From NCBI GenBank assembly GCA_035358715.1, contig DAOPPX010000010.1, positions 1 through 64,000 on the forward strand: DNA of 64,000 nt. The letters run 5' to 3'. This DNA comes from UBA8199 sp035358715 (GTDB taxonomy: Bacteria > Verrucomicrobiota > Verrucomicrobiia > Limisphaerales > UBA8199). Positions 1 to 8,142 of the stretch are shown in pieces. The notes under the pieces are model-generated. The model was not told where the DNA came from. It did no database searches and worked only from the letters and a program-made list of their open reading frames with translations. Within the stretch, counting starts at the first letter, position 1, and each line of letters opens with the position of its first letter. The position numbers and the translations under genes are program-made.

Positions 1-816
1 ATACCTTCCTCACCAATTGATGCCTTTCCTGTTCACAAGGCTAAGGTTTGGGGCCATCTACCATGCCCACAGCCACGCCTCCGCCCCAAAGGACATAACT
101 CTCCCTTTGGCTTTCGGCAGTACGCCCCAAACTTGGGCCGGTGGCTGACTCAGGACCCGCTCGGAGTGGCGGGGGGGGTCAACCTCTACGGCTTCGTGCA
201 TAACGACCCGCTGATCTATGCCGACCCGTTGGGCTTGCAGGGCTACATTGGCTATGGGCCACCTCCGGCGTCGCCAGACCCCATTGCCAGCGCGATGATA
301 CAGGGGAATTTGCAGGGCCTGGCTCCCGGACCGCCAATGCCCTTGGCTGGGGAGGCTGCTCGCATTCAGGGAGAACTGGCACATTTAGAGTATGGATTGG
401 CCGGGCTGGTATATGACTTCACGCCGCTAGGCAATCTGTGGGGGAGTGCTACGGGCACGGACTTTAATGGGAACTGGCTGACGAGAGATGAGCGCGATGC
501 TGCAATGCAGTTGGCCGGCATTGACGTCCTGACCTTTCTGGCTCCCGAGGCCAGGGCCAGCAAGGTGCCATGTGCTAAGCCCGGAAAGAATGTGGGACAT
601 CATTCCATCCCTCGTGCGATACAGAAGGAATTGCCGCCGCCGGTGAGAATTCACCCCGATGTCCGTGGACGTCGAGGCAATCCGAACATCAGGCAAGTCC
701 CTGAACCGTGGCATAAGGACGTTCATTCGAGTCCTGGGGGGAACTACACCCCGGTGGAGACTACAATCGTCGGTTCGATCAATTCATCCGGGAGCGAGGC
801 GGGTATGACGCAGTAA
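1..816 (+). CDS. Rhs-repeat core C-terminus with polymorphic-toxin tail (5' partial, frameshifted)
   Basis: The frame is open from base 1, so the gene starts outside the window. Residues from about base 91 carry the end of an Rhs core (PFGFRQYAPNLGRW, then NLYGFVHNDPL and a DPLGL end), the usual boundary between the conserved shell and a variable toxin tip. The tail begins near base 250. It contains GHHSIPRAI, HPDVRGRRG and a WHKDVHS histidine motif, resembling HNH/AHH-type nuclease tips of polymorphic toxins. The frame then runs into an unrelated short end and stops at 816. A better continuation lies in another frame (see the next entry), so the gene is probably inactivated. The start is not visible. 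The Rhs assignment is strong; the nuclease assignment is inferred from motif pattern. Confidence 0.8.
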   Translation: MPSSPIDAFPVHKAKVWGHLPCPQPRLRPKGHNSPFGFRQYAPNLGRWLTQDPLGVAGGVNLYGFVHNDPLIYADPLGLQGYIGYGPPPASPDPIASAMIQGNLQGLAPGPPMPLAGEAARIQGELAHLEYGLAGLVYDFTPLGNLWGSATGTDFNGNWLTRDERDAAMQLAGIDVLTFLAPEARASKVPCAKPGKNVGHHSIPRAIQKELPPPVRIHPDVRGRRGNPNIRQVPEPWHKDVHSSPGGNYTPVETTIVGSINSSGSEAGMTQ

Positions 817-872
817 CTCCTCAAGATGTGAACCAAATTCGTGATCGGGTAATGGAGGAGTTTGGAAGATGA
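753..872 (+). pseudogene. Out-of-frame C-terminal end of the toxin domain
   Basis: Read in the frame of base 753, this stretch gives GGDYNRRFDQFIRERGGYD followed by AVTPQDVNQIRD and VMEEFG, and stops at 870-872. This is the expected end of the histidine-motif toxin domain that breaks off in the upstream frame around bases 745-758, next to a run of four C. The stop codon overlaps the ATG of the next gene as ATGA. That is a typical coupled toxin-immunity junction and argues that this frame was the original one. One inserted or deleted base, or programmed shifting, would join the two parts. Confidence 0.65.
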
Positions 873-1228
873 AATTCTTCCTGCTCGATGATCCAGCGCG
901 GCCGGGCGACTACGCACGTTTTTCTCATGTCGGGACGTGGACTCCTGGTTCTGTATGCTCGGGGTGCGGTCTATGTTCAGCAGAGCTGACCGAGCCGCTA
1001 CAAATCGAATGGAATGACGGAACAGAGCGCATAGGAGATTTTTCTTGGTGTGGCTATCACTGCGTCGTCATCAACAGGGTTCGCGGTGTCTTAACAGACG
1101 CTAGCTTTGAGTGTGAATTTGGTCGTGTGGAAGTGCTACCCCCTTCGGGGAAACGGAGAATGCCGCGCGTGCCATATCCATATTCAGGTCCGACTCTCTC
1201 ATGGATGATACCTACGTTGATTCAGTAA
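869..1228 (+). CDS. Double-CXXCG-type immunity protein, N-terminal half
   Basis: This 119-aa product begins MKFFLLDDP and carries CSGCG near residue 31, then LQIEWNDG, GDFSWCGYHCVV, CEFGRVEVLPP and a PYPYSGP segment. The pattern matches the first half of the double-CXXCG family (SitI6-like), known as immunity proteins paired with Rhs/Sit toxins. Its start overlaps the stop of the toxin tail (ATGA), as expected for a translationally coupled antitoxin. The second CXXCG half is missing here and is found in the next reading frame at 1305-1604, so the protein is probably a truncated relic. Family membership is inferred from remembered motif layout. Confidence 0.65.
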   Translation: MKFFLLDDPARPGDYARFSHVGTWTPGSVCSGCGLCSAELTEPLQIEWNDGTERIGDFSWCGYHCVVINRVRGVLTDASFECEFGRVEVLPPSGKRRMPRVPYPYSGPTLSWMIPTLIQ

Positions 1229-1230
1229 TG

Positions 1231-1291
1231 GTGTCCTGGTGGACACGGTTATTGTTTTAGTGCTGCGGGGAGTGTTCGTAGCACTCCCCGC
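1231..1291 (+). repeat. Two perfect hairpins between the immunity-gene halves
   Basis: Bases 1231-1246 form a 6-bp stem (GTGTCC/GGACAC) with a 4-base loop. Bases 1265-1274 pair perfectly with 1282-1291 (GCGGGGAGTG/CACTCCCCGC) around a 7-base loop. No T-run follows, so this is not a classical rho-independent terminator. The pair sits exactly in the extra DNA separating the two halves of the double-CXXCG gene. It could be part of a small inserted palindromic element or a weak terminator. Confidence 0.6.
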
Positions 1292-1304
1292 CCGATTTAC
1301 TTAG

Positions 1305-1604
1305 ATGTTACCAAATAGCCCAAAGGGCTTGTGTGGGAGTATCAAACGGCTCCACCTCAACCGAACGCTGAGTGGGGTTAAACTCATTTCCAACTGTTCG
1401 CAATGCGGGCGAAAGCGTTATGTGTTCAAGCGCGATGGTTTGATAATTGATGCTCGTGATTGGTGCGGAGAAAAGCTCTTTCTCATTGAGCAGTTCGGGA
1501 AATCCCATGCTACCTTCGTCACGGAGCTTGGTCTTGATACGCTTACGAAGGAAGGATTCAGTAATCTTTGTCCCCGTTTTGCTGGAAGCATCGAACCGGC
1601 TTGA
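1305..1604 (+). pseudogene. Double-CXXCG immunity protein, C-terminal half
   Basis: The open frame contains LISNCSQCGRKRY, FKRDGLIID, GEKLFLIEQFGKS and ATFVTELG, which fits the second half of a double-CXXCG immunity protein. Residues from about 13 onward (RLHLNRTLSGV) look like the natural continuation of the 869-1228 product. The first dozen residues do not fit and probably come from the inserted DNA. A TAG lies immediately before the ATG at 1305. The fragment may be expressed alone, but it is most simply the displaced end of the upstream gene, or the remnant of a second tandem immunity gene. Confidence 0.6.
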
Positions 1605-2129
1605 AAGCGAACGGCAACCAATAGCATGGCGGATGCCACCTATTTGCATTGGCACCGGAGCAGCTTCTTGGGGTTCGCGGCCTTGCAACGCGGCAGGTGC
1701 GCCGTCCCATGTATTCATCCGAACATTCCAGCGCCGGGGCCACCCACATCCCGCGCTGTCCGGGTCAACCGCCGGGCTGGCCGGGTGGCACGGCGGGTTG
1801 CCGCACCGGCGGCTGTTCCCGGGTCACCCGATACTCCTGCACCTGGCCCCGGTCGCACCCGGCCAGCGCCGCCGCCAATAGGAGAAAACACCCTGGCGCC
1901 AGAGCTGGGAGGCTTTGCCTGCTGGTCAACAACTTCACCTCTCGTATCTACAAGCGTTTTCGCTGAAGCGCAAGCGGCCTGTTTGCCGCTTCAGAAACCC
2001 CGCGCCTGCTCACTGCTTCGTGTCCGTCGGGATCGTATCATCCGCCAGCAGCAAGGCCGGAACCACCCCTGGAGACGATGCCTCGGCAGAGCCCCGCGTG
2101 TGTGACTTCACCCGGAGAGCCCCGGATGC
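1605..2129. other. Gene-poor stretch after the toxin cassette
   Basis: Apart from the small lipoprotein-like frame at 1765-1938, I see no convincing gene here. A short perfect hairpin (AAGCGGC/GCCGCTT) lies at 1972-1991. Other open frames in this stretch are compositionally driven and show no recognisable motif. Confidence 0.5.
1765..1938 (-). CDS. Short lipoprotein, probably truncated
   Basis: A GTG start at 1938 gives a 57-aa product starting MKLLTSRQS, with a hydrophobic stretch ending in the lipobox LAGC (Cys28) and then DRGQVQEYRV and a proline-rich end (PPVRQP, PPGQPGG). It looks like the signal peptide and first residues of a longer verrucomicrobial lipoprotein whose body is missing. 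It is too short for most gene callers. The lipobox is clear; the coding status and start are uncertain. Confidence 0.4.
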   Translation of the reverse strand: MKLLTSRQSLPALAPGCFLLLAAALAGCDRGQVQEYRVTREQPPVRQPAVPPGQPGG

Positions 2130-3008
2130 CTACTTCATTTGCTTGGCCAGGAATTCGTAGCTGGCCTGAGTGTAGTCGAACGGAGACCCTTCTCCGCTGT
2201 CCTGCTCATACACGTACCACTGGATTCCAGCCTCGTCGCCGGCAGCAAAGATCTCGGTCCAGTTCAACTCCCCTTGCCCCAGTGGCTTGAACTGCTGCTT
2301 CTTGCCTTTGCTGGCCCGGACAACATCCTTGGCATGGATCACCGGGCAGCGACCTTTGCACTTGCGGATGTAAGCCGCCGGATCGGCCCCGCCCACGTAC
2401 ACCCAGGCCACGTCCAGTTCCGCCTTCAGGTTCTTCGGCTTCGTGGACTCCATGAGAATATCCAACTTGCACCGGTTGTCGCCCGAGAACTTCTCGAACT
2501 CCCAGGCATGGTTGTGATAGGAAAGCCCAAGCCCCACCGCCCGCAGTTTCGCCCCCAGTTGATCGAGCCGCGCCGCCCCCTTCAGCCAATCCGCCAGGCT
2601 CGTTTTGCAGTCGTCCATCATGCCTCCAGGGCCCACGTACTTGACGCCAACGGTCTTCCAGAACTTCACGCTGGCCTCGAAGTCCTTCTCAAACGGCTCA
2701 ACCGCCGTGTGCGCGGCCATGGCTTTCAGGCCGGCCGTTTCCAGCGCTGCGCGGATCTTCTCAGCGGGGAGGTTGGGCATGCCGCTCCACTGCACATATT
2801 TCCAGCCCATCTCGCGGACCTGCTTCAGCGTGTCCGCCAGGTCCTTCCTGGCCGGCTCGCGCAACGTGTAGAGTTGCAGCGCAATCGAGCGCCTCGGCCC
2901 ACGCCTCTTCGGGGCGGCCACGGAGAGCAGCGGATGACAAGTGACTGCCAGCAGGCCCAGTGCGCCCAGGGCTTCCCGGCGAGAATACTGTCTTGCTTGT
3001 GAATTCAT
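2130..3008 (-). CDS. Tat-exported sugar phosphate isomerase/epimerase (TIM barrel)
   Basis: The 292-aa product starts at the ATG at 3008, which places a twin-arginine signal (YSRREALGALG) at residues 7-17; an upstream in-frame start would add 14 residues with no match. The mature part is a xylose-isomerase-like TIM barrel (AP endonuclease 2 superfamily): QLYTLRE on strand 1, SYHNHAWEFE, HAKDVV and a YVYEQD Glu near the end, matching the metal-binding Glu/His/Asp positions of the family. Substrate cannot be deduced. Exported members of this family are abundant in Verrucomicrobiota and Planctomycetes, often beside Gfo/Idh/MocA dehydrogenases; here the neighbour is a secreted concanavalin-like protein on the same strand. 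A second exported paralogue lies at 47466-48386. Confidence 0.8.
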   Translation of the reverse strand: MNSQARQYSRREALGALGLLAVTCHPLLSVAAPKRRGPRRSIALQLYTLREPARKDLADTLKQVREMGWKYVQWSGMPNLPAEKIRAALETAGLKAMAAHTAVEPFEKDFEASVKFWKTVGVKYVGPGGMMDDCKTSLADWLKGAARLDQLGAKLRAVGLGLSYHNHAWEFEKFSGDNRCKLDILMESTKPKNLKAELDVAWVYVGGADPAAYIRKCKGRCPVIHAKDVVRASKGKKQQFKPLGQGELNWTEIFAAGDEAGIQWYVYEQDSGEGSPFDYTQASYEFLAKQMK

Positions 3009-3175
3009 AAGGTTGTCGGTGGCTGTCGTTTGCTCGCCATGTTCCCGCAAACCGCCGGGAAATCAAGAACTCACTGCGCTTACCTGGGCCGTCACCGCAG
3101 CCCCGCCTGGCGGTTTGGACTTTGGCCTGGCCCAGGTTCCTCGGAGTTTCTGCTGATCAGAGGCTGCAGAACGCG

Positions 3176-3793
3176 TCAATCTGCCAGTCTGACGACGCGG
3201 AAGTCGTCGAAGCGGATCCAGTGCTCCGCGTCGGCGGGCCCGTGGTAACACTGAATACTGATCTCATCCTCGCCTGGCCCCGGCAGCTCACCCGTCGCCG
3301 CGGTATGGAACTCGCCCTTCCCATCCGGTCGGAACTGCGCGCTCCACGAGGTCCCGGACACAACCAGTCGGAGTTGCACGGTGGCGTTAGTCATGGCCTT
3401 GCGCCCGGGGATGATCATGAGCTGGCCGTCCACCAATTCCTTTACGAGTTTGAACACCGGTTTGCCGCTGCAATACCAGGTCAGCCCCGCCTGTTCGTAT
3501 TGCTGCTTAGGCGGCTGCAGGCTGGTGACGCTCACTTCGAAGGCGAAGCGTCCCTGACGCCGATCCGGCGCCCCGCGCACCAGCGCATTGCGCACCGTGC
3601 TGGCGTCGCCGGGCCGGACATGTATTTCCAGTGCCCCCTCGCGCATTCGCCAGTCGGACGCGTCTTCACGCAGCCAGCACCAGCCCGCGGCGGGGCTGGC
3701 CTCGAAGCGATCTTCGAACATCACGGTTTCCCCCGCGCTCACGTCCAAGGCTGCCGCCAGCACACATAGAAAAACCAACGCTTGTCTCATCAT
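3176..3793 (-). CDS. Secreted concanavalin-like protein (DUF1349/GH43-C2-like)
   Basis: The 205-aa product starts with a signal peptide (about 1-21, ending SAG) and then a beta-sandwich pattern: FEDRFE, an Ala-Gly-Trp segment, EHWIRFDDFRVV at the end, and an EQAGLTWYC segment in the middle. Such beta-xylosidase-C2-like domains bind or accompany carbohydrate substrates. It lies upstream of and on the same strand as the exported isomerase, separated by about 170 bp, so the two may be used together on plant or algal glycans. No catalytic residues can be assigned; a lectin-like role is inferred. Confidence 0.6.
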   Translation of the reverse strand: MMRQALVFLCVLAAALDVSAGETVMFEDRFEASPAAGWCWLREDASDWRMREGALEIHVRPGDASTVRNALVRGAPDRRQGRFAFEVSVTSLQPPKQQYEQAGLTWYCSGKPVFKLVKELVDGQLMIIPGRKAMTNATVQLRLVVSGTSWSAQFRPDGKGEFHTAATGELPGPGEDEISIQCYHGPADAEHWIRFDDFRVVRLAD

Positions 3794-3975
3794 TCGTTCC
3801 AGACAGAATTCGCTCTTCCGCCCCGAATGTCAATGTCTCCCCCGCGCAGCGCCGGGTATGCGCGGCCGCGCCAAGAGCACAGTCCGATCAGTTGTCCGCA
3901 TGCCCGGGAACAGCAGAAAGGCGGTTGCATTTGAGCCGGCTCCCAGTTTGAATTAGGACTCTGGCCGCGAAACGG

Positions 3976-5712
3976 ATGAAACGACGTCATAACCAGCCGG
4001 GCACGCCCTCGCCGACCCAAGGCCGCCCCCGCCGCAGCAAACCAAACCTCGAGCCGCGAGTTGCGCCAACAGGCAGTGTTACCCCTCGCGTCCGGCGGGT
4101 GTGGTGGATCGGCCTGGTTCTGGCGCTCGGCACGTTTCTCATGTTCTCCCCGGCACGCAGCTTTGAGTTCTTCCGCTTCGACGACCCGCAATACATCCTC
4201 GACAATCAGCAGGTCAAAGCCGGCTTAACCGGCGAGGGGCTGGCCTGGGCGTTCCGGGCTGTGCACGCGGGCAACTGGCATCCCCTAACCTGGCTCTCGC
4301 ACATGCTCGACTGCCAGTTGTTTGGCGTGAACGCCGGACGGTTTCACCTGGTTAATGCCTTGTTCCATGCCGCCAATACGGCCCTGCTGTTCCTGGCACT
4401 GCGACGCTTGACCGGCGCGATCTGGCGGAGCGCGCTGGTCGCCGCGTTGTTCGCGCTGCACCCGTTGCACGTCGAGTCGGTGGCCTGGATATCGGAGCGC
4501 AAGGATGTGCTGAGCGGCTTCTTCTTCATGCTCACTCTCTGGGCGTATGCGCGCTACGCCCAGCGCCAGAGTCTGCAGGCACGCGCAGCGGCCTTCTTAC
4601 CGCTTCCCTCCTCCGTCTTCTATCTCCTGGCGCTGGTCTGCTTTGCGCTCGGCCTGCTGTCCAAGCCCATGTTGGTGACCCTGCCGTTTGTCCTGCTGCT
4701 GCTCGACTTCTGGCCGCTGCAACGGACCCCCCACAGCAGTTTTCCGAATCGGTCCCCTGCCCCGGCGGCACCGCGGCATCCAGCGACGCGCGCCTGGACC
4801 GCGCTGATGATCGAGAAGATCCCGTTCTTCGCGCTGGCCCTGGCACAGAGCGGCATCACCCTCTGGACGCAAAAGGTGGAAGGCGCGATGGCGGCGGCGG
4901 ATCAACTGCCCTTCTCCTGGCGTCTGGGCAACGCGCTGATTTCCTACGGACGCTACCTGCAGAAGATGTGTTGGCCCGACCAACTGGCGTTTCTGTACCC
5001 GCATCCCGGCAAGTGGCCCACGGAGATAGTCGCCGCCGCGGCGGGCCTGCTATTGCTCGTCTCACTCGGCGTGGTCTGGCTGGGACGGCACCAGCGTTAC
5101 TGGCTGGTCGGTTGGCTGTGGTACCTGGGGATGCTCGTGCCGGTCATCGGGCTGGTGCAGGTCGGCCAGCAGTCCTGGGCCGATCGCTACAGCTACCTCC
5201 CGTTGATCGGGCCGTTCATTATTCTGGCCTGGGTCCTGGGCGACCTGGTGGAGAAATGGCGCTGGTCGAGACCGGTTGTGACCACCGGCGTGGCCGCGAT
5301 CCTGGCCGCATGCGCAGTGGCTACGTCATACCAGTTAATGTTATGGAAGAGCACGGAACCGCTTTACTGCCGCGCCCTGGACGTGGCCATGCACGACAGG
5401 GTTTATCGCCGGGCGTATGAAACCATCCCTCTGTACGCGGAGCTGCATCTGAGCTTCGCCAGGGACTGGGCCGAGGTGGTCCAGACTGCGGACGAAAAGG
5501 AGCAGTTGGTGGCCTATCTGCGCAAGTGGGCGCTGCTCAAACCGGACAGCGCGCAGGTCCACTTAATCCTGAGCGAGGCGCTCGCCCGGCAGGGCAACTG
5601 GCAAGAGGCCGCCGCTCAGTTCAACAAGGCCGCGCGACTGGCCCCGGAGGCTGCGCAACCGCGCGGCCCGAGACCGCCTCCGCTCAACAATATCCCGCCC
5701 CCCGGCCGGTAG
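3976..5712 (+). CDS. GT-C-like polytopic membrane protein with C-terminal TPR (TMTC-like)
   Basis: This 578-aa protein has about ten hydrophobic segments after a basic, proline-rich N-terminus. The first periplasmic loop carries FRFDDPQYILDN, the acidic motif expected of GT-C glycosyltransferases, followed by NWHPLTWLSHM, HLVNALFH, ALHPLHVESVAWISERKD, and later DRYSYLP. The final 110 residues contain a partial TPR (EALARQGNWQEAAAQFNKA) and end in a proline-rich tail, much shorter than the TPR arrays usual in this family. It probably transfers a lipid-linked sugar to secreted proteins, as proposed for TMTC-type proteins. A second relative is at 45377-47305. Confidence 0.7.
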   Translation: MKRRHNQPGTPSPTQGRPRRSKPNLEPRVAPTGSVTPRVRRVWWIGLVLALGTFLMFSPARSFEFFRFDDPQYILDNQQVKAGLTGEGLAWAFRAVHAGNWHPLTWLSHMLDCQLFGVNAGRFHLVNALFHAANTALLFLALRRLTGAIWRSALVAALFALHPLHVESVAWISERKDVLSGFFFMLTLWAYARYAQRQSLQARAAAFLPLPSSVFYLLALVCFALGLLSKPMLVTLPFVLLLLDFWPLQRTPHSSFPNRSPAPAAPRHPATRAWTALMIEKIPFFALALAQSGITLWTQKVEGAMAAADQLPFSWRLGNALISYGRYLQKMCWPDQLAFLYPHPGKWPTEIVAAAAGLLLLVSLGVVWLGRHQRYWLVGWLWYLGMLVPVIGLVQVGQQSWADRYSYLPLIGPFIILAWVLGDLVEKWRWSRPVVTTGVAAILAACAVATSYQLMLWKSTEPLYCRALDVAMHDRVYRRAYETIPLYAELHLSFARDWAEVVQTADEKEQLVAYLRKWALLKPDSAQVHLILSEALARQGNWQEAAAQFNKAARLAPEAAQPRGPRPPPLNNIPPPGR

Positions 5713-6038
5713 CATGCCGGCTCGGTCAAGCTGACCACGCCGGAATTCTCTCCAGGGGTGCAACTCCGGGCGCTGAGCGATGCTGGGCATGCCAAGCCGC
5801 TCGCATAGAACGGCCTTCAGTTCATTGTTGTTTTACCTCGGGAGAAATGCTATTGATGCAGCTCACAGAAAAGCGAGCGCACCATGCATGTGGCCCTGAT
5901 GCCCAATCCGGCTCTGACGTGTGTCAGGGGCGCGGGCGGTTGCCCTGAGCACTCCGCCCCCGGCCGTGGCCGCCTCCGCGCCCGGGTGGCCGGGTCCTGT
6001 GCCCGGCTTTCACTGCCAGATCCTGACCTCCACACCCC
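5713..6038. other. Intergenic region upstream of the chemosensory operon
   Basis: These 326 bp separate the GT-C protein from the receptor gene. No convincing gene, hairpin with T-run or clear sigma-70 promoter pair was found. The operon promoter presumably lies here. Confidence 0.4.
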
Positions 6039-7634
6039 ATGAAGACCATGACTACCTGGCGACGGCTGAACGTAGCTTTCTGGCTGCTGGTCGTGTTGTT
6101 GCTGGTTGGCGTTGGCCTGGCGTTCTGGGTGGCCAATGCCCGCACGAATGCCGACAGACGCAGCGCCCAGTTGGCCGCGGCTCGGGCCACCATTGCCTAC
6201 AAAGTTGTTCTCATCAGCGACACCGTGCGCGGTCTCCTGCTGGACCCTAAGGACACCTTGGAGAAGCGGCACAAGCGCGAGGCGGAAAATGACCTGGCGG
6301 CCCAACTCAACTTCATCCAGACCGAATTCCCCGACCAGCCTGCCCTGCTGCGCTCGGTCAGCAACCTGCGCGACTTCACCTCCCGCACCCTCGCGGACTT
6401 CCATCGGCAGGTGCTGGAGGCCGCGGAGAGCGATCCCGCCGGCGCAATCATGCTCTACAATAAGGACTATCCGGCCATCCGCGACGAGCGTGGCAAGCTT
6501 TTCACGGAACTGTCCGTGGAGATTCAGAATGTGCGCAACAAGGAGTCGGTTGCCATCCGGACGCTGGGGTGGGTTGGGCTGGCGCCCATCATTATCATCC
6601 TCCTGGCGATCCCCATCGTGGGCCGAGTGCATTCCATCACCGTCACCCAGCCCCTGAATCAACTGGCCGCCGCCCTCGAACGCATGCAGCAGGGTGATTT
6701 TACCGGACGCCTGACAGTCCAGCATCGCGACGAGTTTGGCCTCCTGAGCGAGGGGCTTAATCGTTTGGCGGATAATCTCTCCGAGCTGGTCGGCCAGGTC
6801 CAGCGGTCTGGCAACCAGGTCACCAGCACGGCCACCGAGATTGCCGCGACGGCCCGCGAGCAGCAGGGCACCTCCCGTGAGATTGCCACCACCACCGCAG
6901 AAATCGGCGCCACCTCCAAGCAGATATCGGCCACCTCCAAGGAGTTGGTGCACACGATGAACGAAGTCAACCAGGTCGCCGAACACACTGCCCAACTCGC
7001 CGGCAGCGGACACACCGCCATCACGCACATGGAGACAACCATGCGCCAGATCACGGAAGCATCCGGCTCGATCACCGCCAAACTGGCAGTCTTGAGCGAG
7101 AAGACGGTCAATATCAACTCCGTCGTCACCACCATTACCAGGGTGGCCGACCAGACCAATTTGCTCTCGCTCAACGCCGCCATCGAAGCTGAGAAGGCCG
7201 GCGAATACGGCCTGGGCTTCGCGGTGGTCGCCATGGAAATCCGCCGCCTGGCCGACCAAACCGCCGTCGCCACCTATGACATCGAGAAGATGGTCAAGGA
7301 GATGCAATCGGCCGTCGCCGCAGGCGTCATGAGCATGGACAAGTTCTCCGAGGAAGCGCGCCGCGGGATCGAGGAAATCCGGGAGGTCGCCACGCATTTG
7401 GCCCAGATCATCCACCAGGTCCAAACGCTCACCCCGCGGTTTCAAGCGGTCAATGAAGGCATGCACGCGCAGGCAGCCGGCGCGCTGCAGATCAGCGACA
7501 CGCTGACGCAACTGACCGAGGCGGCCCGGCAAACCGCCGAATCTCTGCGGCAATCCAACCTGGCCATCGAGCATCTGAACGGCGCCGCGCGCGGCCTGCA
7601 GGCCAGCGTGGCCCGGTTCAAGCTGTCGCCTTAG
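6039..7634 (+). CDS. wspA: Wsp-type methyl-accepting chemoreceptor (WspA-like)
   Basis: The 531-aa receptor has TM1 at about 12-30, a mainly helical periplasmic sensor of about 145 residues, TM2 at about 178-198, HAMP, and a long coiled-coil signalling domain. The hairpin tip reads VADQTNLLSLNAAIEAEKAG, followed by EYGLGFAVVAMEIRRLADQT. The Glu-Lys and Tyr-Gly-Leu variations are those of WspA rather than of flagellar receptors. WspA senses surface contact in Pseudomonas and drives CheA-like WspE. The gene opens a tightly packed cluster (8-bp gap to a CheW). No CheR or CheB gene follows, so adaptation by methylation is doubtful. The ligand is unknown. Confidence 0.88.
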   Translation: MKTMTTWRRLNVAFWLLVVLLLVGVGLAFWVANARTNADRRSAQLAAARATIAYKVVLISDTVRGLLLDPKDTLEKRHKREAENDLAAQLNFIQTEFPDQPALLRSVSNLRDFTSRTLADFHRQVLEAAESDPAGAIMLYNKDYPAIRDERGKLFTELSVEIQNVRNKESVAIRTLGWVGLAPIIIILLAIPIVGRVHSITVTQPLNQLAAALERMQQGDFTGRLTVQHRDEFGLLSEGLNRLADNLSELVGQVQRSGNQVTSTATEIAATAREQQGTSREIATTTAEIGATSKQISATSKELVHTMNEVNQVAEHTAQLAGSGHTAITHMETTMRQITEASGSITAKLAVLSEKTVNINSVVTTITRVADQTNLLSLNAAIEAEKAGEYGLGFAVVAMEIRRLADQTAVATYDIEKMVKEMQSAVAAGVMSMDKFSEEARRGIEEIREVATHLAQIIHQVQTLTPRFQAVNEGMHAQAAGALQISDTLTQLTEAARQTAESLRQSNLAIEHLNGAARGLQASVARFKLSP

Positions 7635-7641
7635 CTTTGAA

Positions 7642-8118
7642 ATGTTGTTTCTGCTGTTCCAGTTGGGCAAGGACCGCTACGCGTTGGAGGCCAGCCGCGT
7701 GGTCGAGGTGGTGCCGCTGCTGGAAATGAAAGCGCTCCCCCAGGCGCCCAGGGGCGTGGCAGGCATATTCAACTACCGCGGGCGCGACGTCCCCGCCGTG
7801 GATCTCTCCGCTCTCACCCTGGGCCAGCCCGCCACCGAACGCCTCAGCACCCGAATTATCATCGTTAATCACCCCGATGAGCGCGGGAGCAATCATCTGC
7901 TTGGTCTCATTGCTGAGCAAGCCACCGAAACACTCCGCAAAGAGGTCGGAGACTTTGCGGATTCCGGAATGAACCTGGGCCGGGCGCCCCACCTGGGACC
8001 GATGCTCCTGGATAATCACAACCCCATCCAGTTGATCTACGAGCAACGCCTGCTCCCGGAGGCCGTGCGCAAGGTCTTGTTCTCCGAAACTCTCGCCACA
8101 GGCAGTGACGCGGATTGA
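7642..8118 (+). CDS. wspB: CheW-like coupling protein (WspB-like)
   Basis: This 158-aa single-domain CheW begins FLLFQLGKDRYALEASRVVEVVP and continues with APRGVAGIFNYRGRDVPAVDL, the two conserved beta-barrel signatures of CheW. It would couple the receptor to the CheA homologue at 8847. Its position directly after the receptor is that of wspB. In Pseudomonas a CheR-type methyltransferase (wspC) comes next, but here the following gene starts only 24 bp later and is another CheW, so wspC is absent. Confidence 0.85.
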   Translation: MLFLLFQLGKDRYALEASRVVEVVPLLEMKALPQAPRGVAGIFNYRGRDVPAVDLSALTLGQPATERLSTRIIIVNHPDERGSNHLLGLIAEQATETLRKEVGDFADSGMNLGRAPHLGPMLLDNHNPIQLIYEQRLLPEAVRKVLFSETLATGSDAD

Positions 8119-8142
8119 ACATCTGCCGCGCAGAACACCAGA

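Noticed and set aside
1626..2105. Plus-strand open frame after the immunity fragments
   Set aside because: It has no recognisable motif and is Arg/Pro/Ala-rich, and the opposite strand carries a better lipoprotein signal.
5850..7670. Long open frame on the minus strand opposite the chemoreceptor
   Set aside because: It is an antisense shadow of the wspA-like gene created by GC-rich codon use; it has no recognisable motif, and the plus-strand product is a clear receptor.
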